From Winogradskyella sp. MH6 (GTDB lineage: Bacteria; Bacteroidota; Bacteroidia; Flavobacteriales; Flavobacteriaceae), in NCBI RefSeq assembly GCF_022810765.1, contig NZ_CP094494.1, positions 1,488,001 through 1,552,000 on the forward strand: DNA of 64,000 nucleotides, read 5' to 3'. Position 1 is the stretch's first letter, and each line of letters begins with the position of its first letter. The notes below the pieces were generated by a model. It saw only the letters and a list, made by a program, of their open reading frames with translations. It made no database searches and was not told where the DNA came from. Below, one piece after another: positions 1 through 8,194 of the stretch. The position numbers and the translations under genes were made by a program.

Positions 1-482
1 GTTATAAATTGGCAAAACCATCAACATTTAAAGCTATGTATGATGGAGGATGGATGCAGTTTGTGCCATTTATTGTAACTGTTTTAGGAATTGTATTTTT
101 AGATCTTTTAAAAGGGATAGGTTTAGGTCTAGCTATAGGTATATTTATTGTACTTTACAGAAGTTACAAAAACTCCCATTTTTTACATAAAGAAGGAGAA
201 GATATTGATGATGGTAAAATTAAAATGACCTTGGCTGAAGAAGTTACCTTCTTTAACAAAGGTGCAATTCTAAAAGAATTAGATCGTGTACCGCACGATT
301 CTACTTTAGAATTAGATGTTAGAAATACTAAGTATTTGGATAATGATATTATAGAAATTCTCGAAGACTTTGCTTTTAAGGCCAAAGAGAGAAATATTAA
401 TATTAAATTGTTTTCAGAACGAGGAATAGTTGAAAATCCAGATAGTTTTGTATCATTTTTTAAAACTAAAAAGAAGAAATAA
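1..482 (+). CDS. SulP-family inorganic anion transporter, C-terminal part (5' end outside window)
   Basis: The frame is open to the left edge (codons Tyr-Lys precede the TTG at 9), so this is the 3' end of a longer gene and the TTG is not a start. The visible ~159 residues hold the last membrane segments (about residues 18-55, hydrophobic and glycine-rich) and then a soluble domain of about 85 residues with the alternating strand/helix pattern of a STAS domain ('STLELDVRNTKYLDND'). SulP proteins carry sulfate, bicarbonate or other anions across the inner membrane, and the STAS domain is cytoplasmic. A beta-carbonic anhydrase follows 39 bp downstream on the same strand, which suggests bicarbonate as substrate. 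That substrate call is inference; the family call is firm. Confidence 0.85.
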   Translation, partial: YKLAKPSTFKAMYDGGWMQFVPFIVTVLGIVFLDLLKGIGLGLAIGIFIVLYRSYKNSHFLHKEGEDIDDGKIKMTLAEEVTFFNKGAILKELDRVPHDSTLELDVRNTKYLDNDIIEILEDFAFKAKERNINIKLFSERGIVENPDSFVSFFKTKKKK

Positions 483-521
483 AATAATGCTTCAATAAAA
501 GAAGCGCATAAAATTGAACAA

Positions 522-1151
522 ATGAAAGCACATACAAGAGAAACTCAAGCGACAATGACGCCTGAAAAAGCGCTTCAATATCTCAAAGAGGGAAATATAA
601 GATTTCAAAAAAATTTAAAAGCAAATAGAAACCTACTAGAGCAAGTCAATGATACAGCAGAAGGACAATTCCCATTTGCAACTATTTTAAGCTGTATAGA
701 TTCTAGAGTATCAGCTGAATTGGTTTTTGACCAAGGATTAGGGGATATTTTTAGTGTAAGAATCGCTGGCAATTTTGTAAACCAAGATATTTTAGGAAGC
801 ATGGAATTTGCATGTAAGCTTGCAGGTACAAAACTTATAGTAGTTTTGGGTCATACAAGTTGTGGTGCTATTAAAGGTGCTTGTGATCATGCAAGAATGG
901 GTAACTTAACTGCGCTTATAAACAAAATTGAACCAGCAGTATATGCAGTAGAAGAACCAACAGATAAATCTGAGCGTAATTCTTCCAATTTAGAATTTGT
1001 AGATGCCGTTTCTAAAAAGAATGTTGAAATGACTTTGGAAAACATAAAAAATCAAAGTGTTATTTTAAATGAGATGGAAAAAAATGGGGAAATAAAAATT
1101 GTTGGAGGTATGTACGATATAAGTACAGGTGAAGTTGAATTTTATTCTTAA
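522..1151 (+). CDS. can: beta-class carbonic anhydrase
   Basis: Interconverts CO2 and bicarbonate in the cytoplasm. The zinc ligands and catalytic dyad of beta-CAs are all visible: Cys58-x-Asp60-x-Arg62 in 'SCIDSR', and His111 with Cys114 in 'LGHTSCGAIKGA'. The length of 209 residues is usual for the family. It lies 39 bp after a SulP transporter, so the pair probably supplies or retains bicarbonate: the transporter moves it and the enzyme equilibrates it with CO2. A rho-independent terminator begins 25 bp after the stop. I see no promoter of its own in the short spacer, so it is likely co-transcribed with the transporter gene. The symbol is given by function; the class is certain. Confidence 0.93.
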   Translation: MKAHTRETQATMTPEKALQYLKEGNIRFQKNLKANRNLLEQVNDTAEGQFPFATILSCIDSRVSAELVFDQGLGDIFSVRIAGNFVNQDILGSMEFACKLAGTKLIVVLGHTSCGAIKGACDHARMGNLTALINKIEPAVYAVEEPTDKSERNSSNLEFVDAVSKKNVEMTLENIKNQSVILNEMEKNGEIKIVGGMYDISTGEVEFYS

Positions 1152-1176
1152 ACCTTTCATAAAATCTAAATAGAAG

Positions 1177-1199
1177 AGCCACGTTTAGTGGCTTTTTTT
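1177..1199 (+). terminator. rho-independent terminator after carbonic anhydrase
   Basis: Inverted repeat AGCCAC (1177-1182) / GTGGCT (1188-1193) with a 5-nt loop, followed by a T-run to 1199. It ends the SulP/carbonic anhydrase transcript. Its tail touches the last codon of the convergent cvpA gene. Confidence 0.85.
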
Positions 1200-1716
1200 A
1201 TGCTTCTTCCTCATTGCTAGCTTCCTGCTCTGATTCACTTTTAATGAGATTAGGAAAAATCATTGGAGCTAGAGACTTTACAGGTTCGTAAAGTACACTT
1301 TTTTCCAAGTCTTCTTTTTCCATAAAAGGTAAGGTGTTATTTAATTTACCAAAAACAATAAGGATTATACTAAGTATTAGTCCTATTTTAAGAGCGCCAA
1401 ATACACCTCCCAAAAGCTTATTTAAAAGTCCCAAAGCAGCAAAATCAGCAAGTTTTGTTAAGGCTTTTCCAGCTAGGCTAATGGCCAAAACAATAATTAC
1501 AAAGGTAACAGCAAAAGCAACAATATTGATGGTTTTTTCACTCCAATCCACTTTAGATTCAAGCAAATCAGCGGCAAAATAACTAAAATGAATCGCACCA
1601 TATATACCTAGGACTAAAGCAACAAGAGATGCGATTTCAACAAAAAGTCCTTTAAAAAGCCCTCTAATAAATCCAAATAGTAAAAGGGCAGCTAAAACAA
1701 TATCAATAATACTCAT
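1198..1716 (-). CDS. cvpA: CvpA-family membrane protein
   Basis: A 172-residue inner-membrane protein with four predicted hydrophobic segments (about residues 4-22, 27-50, 65-88 and 103-125) and a short acidic cytoplasmic tail ('SESEQEASNEEEA'). The N-terminal pattern 'IDIVLAALLLFGFIRGLFKG' is typical of CvpA, named for a colicin V production phenotype in E. coli; its molecular function is still unclear, with links to envelope stress. The gene is monocistronic with its own -7 element at 1734-1741, and its end meets the terminator of the carbonic anhydrase gene. Confidence 0.85.
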   Translation of the reverse strand: MSIIDIVLAALLLFGFIRGLFKGLFVEIASLVALVLGIYGAIHFSYFAADLLESKVDWSEKTINIVAFAVTFVIIVLAISLAGKALTKLADFAALGLLNKLLGGVFGALKIGLILSIILIVFGKLNNTLPFMEKEDLEKSVLYEPVKSLAPMIFPNLIKSESEQEASNEEEA

Positions 1717-1733
1717 AGAGAAAGCGGTTTAAA

Positions 1734-1741
1734 CAAAAGTA
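1734..1741 (-). promoter_or_regulatory. -7 promoter element for cvpA
   Basis: TACTTTTG on the minus strand matches the Bacteroidota sigma-A -7 consensus TAnnTTTG, 17 bp upstream of the cvpA start codon. Confidence 0.6.
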
Positions 1742-1795
1742 CATGAATTTTTGCCATTTTAAACTAATAACGATTAATCAGAGCTTTTAGTTTAT

Positions 1796-1803
1796 TAACT
1801 TTG
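1796..1803 (+). promoter_or_regulatory. -7 promoter element for the 1829 gene
   Basis: TAACTTTG matches TAnnTTTG and lies 25 bp before the ATG at 1829. It is divergent from the cvpA promoter. Confidence 0.65.
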
Positions 1804-1828
1804 AAGCTTCAAAATAGAGTGGTGATTT

Positions 1829-2185
1829 ATGGCACGAGACGAACAATTAAAAGAGCGATGGGATTTAGTAGTAGAAAAGCTATCTAAGCAATTTGCCGAT
1901 GGTGATACGCTTGACTTAGATTCTATTATTTATCTTATAGGTGTGCAAGAGCTAGGACAAATACATCGGGAATACAAAAAAGACCATAAGTTAGACTTAA
2001 TGCATATAGCCATCTGTAAGCTATTGACGCCTTATGGATTTTACGAATTTGATTTTGTAGACGATGATGGCTGGCCTCATTATAAAGTAAAAGAACAATT
2101 GCCATTTCTTAAAGCAGGTGAGCAAAGTGTACTGATGAAAGAAGCTATTGTCAACTATTTTGTTGAAACAGAGTATATCGATTGA
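1829..2185 (+). CDS. conserved Bacteroidota protein of unknown function, pheS-adjacent
   Basis: A 118-residue soluble acidic protein with no signal peptide or membrane segment. It begins with a charged helix ('DEQLKERWDLVVEKLSKQF'). The middle ('SIIYLIGVQELGQ', 'KLDLMHIAICKLLTPYGFYEF') looks like a compact helical fold with a central amphipathic helix. I recognise it only as one of the small conserved flavobacterial proteins; I cannot name a domain. It has its own promoter, and pheS follows 56 bp later behind another promoter, so the two need not be co-expressed. Intact, with codon use like its neighbours. Confidence 0.75.
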   Translation: MARDEQLKERWDLVVEKLSKQFADGDTLDLDSIIYLIGVQELGQIHREYKKDHKLDLMHIAICKLLTPYGFYEFDFVDDDGWPHYKVKEQLPFLKAGEQSVLMKEAIVNYFVETEYID

Positions 2186-2192
2186 TATTTTT

Positions 2193-2200
2193 TAAATTTG
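2193..2200 (+). promoter_or_regulatory. -7 promoter element for pheS
   Basis: TAAATTTG, a perfect TAnnTTTG, 41 bp before the pheS ATG. Confidence 0.65.
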
Positions 2201-2241
2201 CACTCCAACAAATAAAAATACTGGATTAAATTCAGCTAATT

Positions 2242-3261
2242 ATGATAGATAAGTTAAAAGAACTAATAGCGGAAGCTGAAGCATTTTCTGCACAATCTAA
2301 GGATGAGATAGAAGCATTCCGAATAAAATACTTAGGATCTAAAGGACTTTTAAAGCAATACTTTGCTGAATTTAAAAATGTAGCAAACGAGCAGAAAAAG
2401 GAATTTGGACAAACCATAAATCAGTTAAAGAAAACGGCCGAAGATAAGGTTAATGATTTAAAGCAAATTCTTGAAAGTCAAGAAGAAGATAAGGGTATTT
2501 ACGGTGACTTGTCTCGTCCAGGAGAACCAATTGCCATTGGTGCTCGTCATCCAATATCTATCGTGAAAAATCAAATTATTGATATTTTTTCTCGTATAGG
2601 TTTCAATGTCAGTGAAGGTCCAGAAATTGAAGACGATTGGCATAACTTTACGGCACTAAACTTACCAGAATATCACCCAGCACGCGATATGCAGGATACG
2701 TTTTTTATTCAAACAGATCCTGATATTTTATTAAGAACACATACAAGTTCTGTGCAGGTACGTTATATGGAAAACAATAAACCACCTATCCGTACTATTT
2801 CACCTGGTCGTGTATATCGTAATGAAGCTATTTCTGCACGTTCACATTGCTTTTTTCACCAAGTAGAAGGTTTATATATTGATAAAGATGTAAGCTTTGC
2901 TGATTTAAAACAAACGCTTCAATACTTTACAACAGAGATGTTCGGAAAGTCTAAAATTCGTTTACGTCCATCCTACTTCCCATTTACAGAGCCAAGTGCT
3001 GAAGTAGACGTATATTGGGGATTAGAAACCGAAACAGATTATAAAATCACCAAAGGAACAGGTTGGCTAGAGATTATGGGCTGTGGTATGGTAGACCCTA
3101 ATGTTTTAGAAAACTGTGGTATCTATTCTAAAGAATATTCAGGATTTGCCTTTGGTATGGGAATTGATAGAATTGCGATGCTACTGAACCAAATCAGTGA
3201 CATTAGATTATTAAGTGAAAATGATGTTCGATTCTTAGAACAATTCAAATCTGCTCTATAA
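2242..3261 (+). CDS. pheS: phenylalanine--tRNA ligase alpha subunit
   Basis: Charges tRNA-Phe with phenylalanine in the cytoplasm as half of the (alpha-beta)2 enzyme. At 339 residues it has the usual bacterial length. The N-terminal coiled coil that contacts tRNA covers about residues 1-90. The class II catalytic core follows, with motif 2 in 'RVYRNEAISARSHCFFHQVEG' (arginine, and the Phe pocket around 'HQVEG') and motif 3 in 'GFAFGMGIDRIAML' near the C terminus. pheT is not in the window, so the two subunits are not encoded together here. A terminator follows 27 bp after the stop. Confidence 0.97.
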   Translation: MIDKLKELIAEAEAFSAQSKDEIEAFRIKYLGSKGLLKQYFAEFKNVANEQKKEFGQTINQLKKTAEDKVNDLKQILESQEEDKGIYGDLSRPGEPIAIGARHPISIVKNQIIDIFSRIGFNVSEGPEIEDDWHNFTALNLPEYHPARDMQDTFFIQTDPDILLRTHTSSVQVRYMENNKPPIRTISPGRVYRNEAISARSHCFFHQVEGLYIDKDVSFADLKQTLQYFTTEMFGKSKIRLRPSYFPFTEPSAEVDVYWGLETETDYKITKGTGWLEIMGCGMVDPNVLENCGIYSKEYSGFAFGMGIDRIAMLLNQISDIRLLSENDVRFLEQFKSAL

Positions 3262-3288
3262 AAAGACACACAAATCATAACTTATTAT

Positions 3289-3322
3289 AGCCGATAGCAC
3301 TAAAAATACTATCGGCTTTTTT
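3289..3322 (+). terminator. rho-independent terminator after pheS
   Basis: AGCCGATAG (3289-3297) / CTATCGGCT (3309-3317), a perfect 9-bp stem with an 11-nt loop and T6 at 3317-3322. Confidence 0.9.
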
Positions 3323-3348
3323 ATTTAACAATAATTTAACTTCGTTTA

Positions 3349-3366
3349 GTTCGGTTTGTTCCGAAC
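3349..3366 (+). promoter_or_regulatory. palindromic operator candidate of the efflux operon
   Basis: Perfect inverted repeat GTTCGG (3349-3354), 6-nt spacer, CCGAAC (3361-3366). It ends 6 bp before the -7 element of the gbsR-like gene and therefore covers the -33 region. A dimeric winged-helix regulator bound here would block polymerase. The first gene of the operon encodes such a protein, so autorepression is the simplest reading (inference). Confidence 0.6.
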
Positions 3367-3372
3367 CAATCA

Positions 3373-3380
3373 TATTTTTG
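3373..3380 (+). promoter_or_regulatory. -7 promoter element of the RND efflux operon
   Basis: TATTTTTG, 20 bp before the ATG at 3401. The palindrome at 3349-3366 occupies its -33 region. Confidence 0.65.
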
Positions 3381-3400
3381 CATCATAAAATTAAATTACA

Positions 3401-3889
3401 ATGGAAAACCTAGAAAAAAGAAAACTCGCATTAGTTGAAAAACTAGGTATCTTTTTAGAAAAAAAAGAGCAAATAGCACCTGTGGCTGCTAGAATTTTTT
3501 CGTTCATCATTTTAACTGGTAAGCAAGGAACTACGTTTGAAGATTTAGTAACCAACCTTTGTGCGAGTAAAAGCACAATTTCTACACACTTAAATCATCT
3601 TCAAGATCTAAAAAAACTAGAATATTTTACAAAACCAGGCGACCGAAAAAAATACTTTATAGTTAATGTAGACACCATGCTTCAAAGTATAGATAATATG
3701 CTGAAAGAGTGGAAAAGCGAAAAAGAACTTCACGAAGAAATAAAAGCGTACAAAGTAGATGTAAACACCATTTTAGACCAAGAGCATCAATTTGAATTTG
3801 GCTATCACGATAGCTCTATTGAGTTTTTAAGTGGAGCGATTTCCTCAATAACCAAACTAAAAGAATCCCTAATTAATAATGATCATTAA
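3401..3889 (+). CDS. GbsR/MarR-family winged-helix transcriptional regulator
   Basis: A 162-residue regulator. The N-terminal helix (about 1-25) leads into a winged helix-turn-helix: 'GTTFEDLVTNLCASKSTISTHLNHLQDLKKLEYF' is the HTH with its recognition helix, followed by a wing at 'KPGDRKKYF'. The C-terminal part (about 100-162) is helical and probably the dimer interface. GbsR-type regulators are commonly the first gene of RND efflux operons in flavobacteria. The next gene starts only 16 bp after this stop if the downstream ATG is used. It is most likely the local repressor acting at 3349-3366; the ligand is unknown. Confidence 0.85.
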   Translation: MENLEKRKLALVEKLGIFLEKKEQIAPVAARIFSFIILTGKQGTTFEDLVTNLCASKSTISTHLNHLQDLKKLEYFTKPGDRKKYFIVNVDTMLQSIDNMLKEWKSEKELHEEIKAYKVDVNTILDQEHQFEFGYHDSSIEFLSGAISSITKLKESLINNDH

Positions 3890-3905
3890 TCAATTTTTTC
3901 AAAAC

Positions 3906-5036
3906 ATGAAACAATATAAAATACATATCATAACCGCGTTAAGTATTGTAGCATTAGTTAGCACAAGCTGTAAGCAAGAGAAACCGCAGCAACAATCGCA
4001 ACAGCAACAAGCAATGCCATTGGCAGTAACTACTGTACCTCAAAAAAAGGTGACAACATATAACACTTACCCAACTACCATAGAAGGCACTATTAATAGT
4101 GAAGTAAGAGCAAAAGTGTCTGGTTACATCAATAAAGTTTTAGTAGACGAAGGTCAAAAAGTAAGCAAAGGACAAACACTTTTTAAATTAGAAACAGAAT
4201 CTTTAAGTCAAGATGCAGAAGCAGCAAAAGCTAGTGTTAATGTAGCGCAAGTAGAGGTTGATAAATTAAAACCTTTAGTAGAAAAAAACATTATTAGCGA
4301 AGTACAGTTAGAAACAGCAAAAGCAAATTTAGCACAAGCAAAAAGTGCTTACAATAGTGTTGTTGCTAATATTGGTTACGCAACCGTAAAAAGCCCAGTA
4401 GATGGTTACGTAGGCGCAATTCCTTACAGAGAAGGATCTTTAGTAAGTGCAACTAGCGTAAATCCTTTAACTACTGTTGCTAGTATAGAAAGAGTATTTG
4501 CTTATTTTTCTATGAATGAAACAGAATATTTAGACTTCTTACAAGATACAGAAGGCACGACACTTCAAGAAAAAATCAGCAATTTTCCAAAGGTTGAATT
4601 ACTATTAGCTAACGGTCAAGTTTATGACCAAAAAGGAACTATTGAAACCGTTACAGGTCAAATAGACGCTAACACTGGTACAGTAAGTTTTAGAGCTGTT
4701 TTTGACAACCCAAACAGATTGTTAACTAACGGAAATAGCGGAACAATAAAAATACCTAAAACCTATGAAAATGCTGTTGTTGTTCCTCAATCAGCTTCGT
4801 TTGAGCAACAAGGACAAACGTATGTGTATACCGTTGGTGATGACAATACAGCAAAATCATCTTTAATTTCAATTAAGGATAAAAACGATTTATTTCTTAT
4901 TGTAGAATCTGGTGTAAAGAAAGGTGATTTAGTAGTTGTAAAAGGTATTGGTAAAATTAAAAACGGAACACCTTTACAACCTCAAAAAGTAGCGTTTGAC
5001 AGTATTGTTAAACCCTTAAAACCTTTATTTCAATAA
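3906..5036 (+). CDS. RND efflux periplasmic adaptor (membrane fusion protein), lipoprotein
   Basis: Links the inner-membrane pump to the outer-membrane channel. The start at 3906 was chosen over 3879 because it begins directly with a lipoprotein signal peptide ('ITALSIVALVSTSC', lipobox Cys at residue 22), and because 3879 would overlap the regulator gene. A Gln-rich linker follows. Then come a lipoyl-like half ('VRAKVSGYINKVLVDEGQKV'), an alpha-hairpin (about 90-135), the second lipoyl half ('ATVKSPVDGYVGAIPYREGS'), and beta-barrel and membrane-proximal domains. Full length for the AcrA type. It is second in a tightly packed operon with the pump 16 bp downstream. Substrates cannot be read from sequence. 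Confidence 0.93.
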   Translation: MKQYKIHIITALSIVALVSTSCKQEKPQQQSQQQQAMPLAVTTVPQKKVTTYNTYPTTIEGTINSEVRAKVSGYINKVLVDEGQKVSKGQTLFKLETESLSQDAEAAKASVNVAQVEVDKLKPLVEKNIISEVQLETAKANLAQAKSAYNSVVANIGYATVKSPVDGYVGAIPYREGSLVSATSVNPLTTVASIERVFAYFSMNETEYLDFLQDTEGTTLQEKISNFPKVELLLANGQVYDQKGTIETVTGQIDANTGTVSFRAVFDNPNRLLTNGNSGTIKIPKTYENAVVVPQSASFEQQGQTYVYTVGDDNTAKSSLISIKDKNDLFLIVESGVKKGDLVVVKGIGKIKNGTPLQPQKVAFDSIVKPLKPLFQ

Positions 5037-5052
5037 TATTTAGAAAAAAATT

Positions 5053-8000
5053 ATGTTAAAGACATTTATAGAAAGACCGGTATTATCTACCGTAATTTCC
5101 ATCATCATAGTTATTTTGGGTGTTTTAGGGTATTCTGCTTTACCTGTAGAACAATACCCAGACATTGCACCACCAACTATTCAAGTTAATGCAACTTATC
5201 CTGGTGCAAGTGCAGAAACCATTTTAGAAAGTGTAATCATTCCTATTGAAGAACAAATTAACGGTGTTGAGGGAATGACTTATATGACCTCTTCAGCAGA
5301 TAATAATGGAGCTGCTAATATTACAGTTTTCTTTAGTCAAGAAATGGACCCAGATATTGCAGCTGTAAACGTTCAAAACCGTGTAGCTAGAGCCAATCCA
5401 TTATTGCCACAAGAGGTAATACAAACAGGTGTAACTACACAAAAACAGCAAACATCTGCCTTGATGTTCTTGTCTGTATATTCTTCTAACGAAGATTATA
5501 GTTCAACTTATGTTCAAAATTATTTAAAAATCAATGTTATACCAGCATTACAAAGAATTAATGGTGTTGGTAATGTAAGTGTATTTTCTAACCAAGATTA
5601 CGCTATGCGAATTTGGTTAAAACCAGAAAAACTTGCCGCGTACAATTTAGTGCCTTCTGAAGTTACAGCAGCTTTAAGAGAGCAAAGTTTAGAGGCTTCT
5701 GCTGGTTCTTTAGGGCAGAATGATGGTCAAGCGTTTTCTTATAACATTAAGTATAGTGGACGTTTTAAGACTGAAAAACAATACGAAGACATTATTATAA
5801 AAGCTTTGGATAATGGCGAATATCTTAGATTAAAAGATGTTGCACAAATTGAGCTTGATGCCCAAGGATACGATTCTTACGGTTTTACCGAAGGTTACCC
5901 AAGTGTAAATATGGGTATTTATCAAACTGCTGGATCTAATGCACAAGAAATTATTAAAACAATAAAATCTGAGCTAACAAGACTTTCAGCAGATTTCCCA
6001 GATGGTATTGCTTATGAAATTAATTACGATACCAATAATTTCTTAACAGCATCTATGAACAAGGTGAAAAATACACTTATAGAAGCGTTCTTATTAGTAT
6101 TCTTAGTAGTGTTTATTTTCCTTCAAGATTTCCGTTCTACATTAATACCAGCTATAGCTGTACCTGTAGCAATTGTAGGTACGTTTTTCTTCTTAAACCT
6201 TTTTGGTTATTCGGTCAACCTTTTAACCTTATTTGCATTAGTATTAGCCATTGGTATTGTGGTAGATGATGCTATTGTTGTTGTAGAAGCTGTACATGCT
6301 AAGATAGATGAAGGAGCAAAAAGTGCAAAAACAGCAACATTAGATGCTATGCACGAAATCTCTGGAGCCATCATTTCTATTACATTGGTAATGGCTGCGG
6401 TATTTATTCCGGTAACGTTTATACAAGGACCAACAGGTGTATTTTATGAGCAGTTTGGTGTGACGTTAATTGTTGCCATATTAATTTCGGCAGTAAACGC
6501 TTTAACATTAAGTCCTGCATTATGTGCTTTATTCTTAAAAAGTCATGATGACGACGAAGAGCATAAAAATAAAAGCTTTTTACAGAAATTTTACGACAAG
6601 TTTAATGCTGGTTTCAATGCAACAACAGAACGTTACGGTAAATCATTAAGCTTTTTATATAAAAACAAATGGATAACAGGTGCTTTACTAATCTTATCTG
6701 GTATAGGAATTTGGTGGGCAGCAAATAGTACACCAACTGGTTTTGTACCAGATGAAGATCGTGGTGTAATATTTATGAATGTAGAGTTACCTGCTGGTGC
6801 GTCTATGGATAGAACAAATGTTGTAACTCAAGAGTTGTATGCAAAAGCCAAACAAATACCTGGTGTTAAAGGTGTAACAGTAATTAACGGTAGAAGTTTA
6901 ATTAGTGGTGCAGGTACAAACTACGGATTAGGTTTTGTGATGTTAGAAGACTGGAGTCAACGTGAAACGGATGATACATCTTCTGAAGCTATTATAGGAA
7001 AACTATTTGGTGTTGCAGCCACTATACCTGATGCCAATATCATTTTCTTTGCGCCACCAAGTATACCTGGTTTTGGACTTTCAGGTGGTTTTGAAGTAAA
7101 TTTAATGGATAAATCTGGTGGTAGTTTTGAAGACTTAGATGCCACAACGCAACAGTTTATTGGTAGTTTAATGAAGCATCCAGAAATTCAATATGGGCAA
7201 TCGTCATTCAATACAAAATATCCACAATATGAACTAGAGATTGATGTGCCTTTATCTAAAAAATATGGAGTATCTGTAAGTAGTATATTCTCTACTTTAC
7301 AAGGTTATATAGGTGGAATTTACGCAGCTGATTTTGCTAGATTTGGTAAGCAATATAGAGTTTACGTACAGGCCTTACCAGAAGACAGAACAGATGCAAG
7401 TTCTTTAAATGAATTATACATAAAAACAGGAAGTGGTGAGATGGCACCAATTACACAGTTTGTAGATTTAAAACGTGTATATGGTCCGCAATCTGTAACG
7501 CGTTTCAACTTATATAATTCGTCAAAAATTAGTGGTGCAGCAAACCCAGGTTTTAGTACAGGTGATGCACTTGCAGTTGTTAACGAAGAAATTAAAAACT
7601 TACCTAACAACTACGATGTAGCTTACTCAGGATTATCTAGAGAAGAGGTAAATGCAGGTAATCAAACTGTTATTATTTTCATATTAGTAATTGTGTTTGT
7701 TTTCTTCTTACTAGCTGCGCAATATGAAAGTTACTTACTACCATTAGCCGTAATATTCTCTTTACCGCTAGGTGTGTTTGGAGCCTTTTTCTCAACCAAA
7801 ATGTTAGGCTTACAGAATAACATTTATTTCCAAATAGCCTTAATAATGCTGGTTGGTTTATTAGCCAAAAACGCCATCTTAATTGTAGAGTTTGCGCTAC
7901 AACGTAGACGTAGTGGTGAAGATTTAGTAGACGCAGCTATACATGGTGCAAAAGCCAGGTTACGACCAATTTTAATGACATCTTTTGCCTTTATCTTAGG

Positions 8001-8190
8001 ATTAATGCCATTGGTGTTAGCAAACGGTGTTGGTGCTGCTGGTAACAGATCTATTGGTACTGGTGCTGCTGGGGGAATGTTAATTGGAACCATTTTAGGA
8101 ATTTTTGTAATCCCTATTCTATTCATCTTATTCCAATGGTTGCAAGAGAAAGTTTCAGGTCAACCAAAAACAAAAACTATCGAGAACTAA
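5053..8190 (+). CDS. RND multidrug efflux pump, AcrB/HAE1 type
   Basis: A proton-driven inner-membrane exporter of 1045 residues, the normal length. It has twelve membrane segments in two repeats. TM1 starts at residue ~10 ('VLSTVISIIIVILGVLGYSALP') and a large periplasmic loop follows. TM4 carries the proton-relay pair of acidic residues in 'ALVLAIGIVVDDAIVVVEAVHAK', and TM10 carries the conserved lysine in 'MLVGLLAKNAILIVEFA'. The family signature 'VEQYPDIAPPTIQVNATYPGA' follows TM1. It lies between the adaptor and outer-membrane factor genes, completing a tripartite pump. The drug range is unknown. Confidence 0.96.
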   Translation: MLKTFIERPVLSTVISIIIVILGVLGYSALPVEQYPDIAPPTIQVNATYPGASAETILESVIIPIEEQINGVEGMTYMTSSADNNGAANITVFFSQEMDPDIAAVNVQNRVARANPLLPQEVIQTGVTTQKQQTSALMFLSVYSSNEDYSSTYVQNYLKINVIPALQRINGVGNVSVFSNQDYAMRIWLKPEKLAAYNLVPSEVTAALREQSLEASAGSLGQNDGQAFSYNIKYSGRFKTEKQYEDIIIKALDNGEYLRLKDVAQIELDAQGYDSYGFTEGYPSVNMGIYQTAGSNAQEIIKTIKSELTRLSADFPDGIAYEINYDTNNFLTASMNKVKNTLIEAFLLVFLVVFIFLQDFRSTLIPAIAVPVAIVGTFFFLNLFGYSVNLLTLFALVLAIGIVVDDAIVVVEAVHAKIDEGAKSAKTATLDAMHEISGAIISITLVMAAVFIPVTFIQGPTGVFYEQFGVTLIVAILISAVNALTLSPALCALFLKSHDDDEEHKNKSFLQKFYDKFNAGFNATTERYGKSLSFLYKNKWITGALLILSGIGIWWAANSTPTGFVPDEDRGVIFMNVELPAGASMDRTNVVTQELYAKAKQIPGVKGVTVINGRSLISGAGTNYGLGFVMLEDWSQRETDDTSSEAIIGKLFGVAATIPDANIIFFAPPSIPGFGLSGGFEVNLMDKSGGSFEDLDATTQQFIGSLMKHPEIQYGQSSFNTKYPQYELEIDVPLSKKYGVSVSSIFSTLQGYIGGIYAADFARFGKQYRVYVQALPEDRTDASSLNELYIKTGSGEMAPITQFVDLKRVYGPQSVTRFNLYNSSKISGAANPGFSTGDALAVVNEEIKNLPNNYDVAYSGLSREEVNAGNQTVIIFILVIVFVFFLLAAQYESYLLPLAVIFSLPLGVFGAFFSTKMLGLQNNIYFQIALIMLVGLLAKNAILIVEFALQRRRSGEDLVDAAIHGAKARLRPILMTSFAFILGLMPLVLANGVGAAGNRSIGTGAAGGMLIGTILGIFVIPILFILFQWLQEKVSGQPKTKTIEN

Positions 8191-8194
8191 AATT

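Noticed and set aside
3..11. TTG at 9 as the start of a complete 157-residue gene
   Set aside because: The frame is open to the window edge and the protein starts in the middle of the SulP membrane domain; it is a partial gene.
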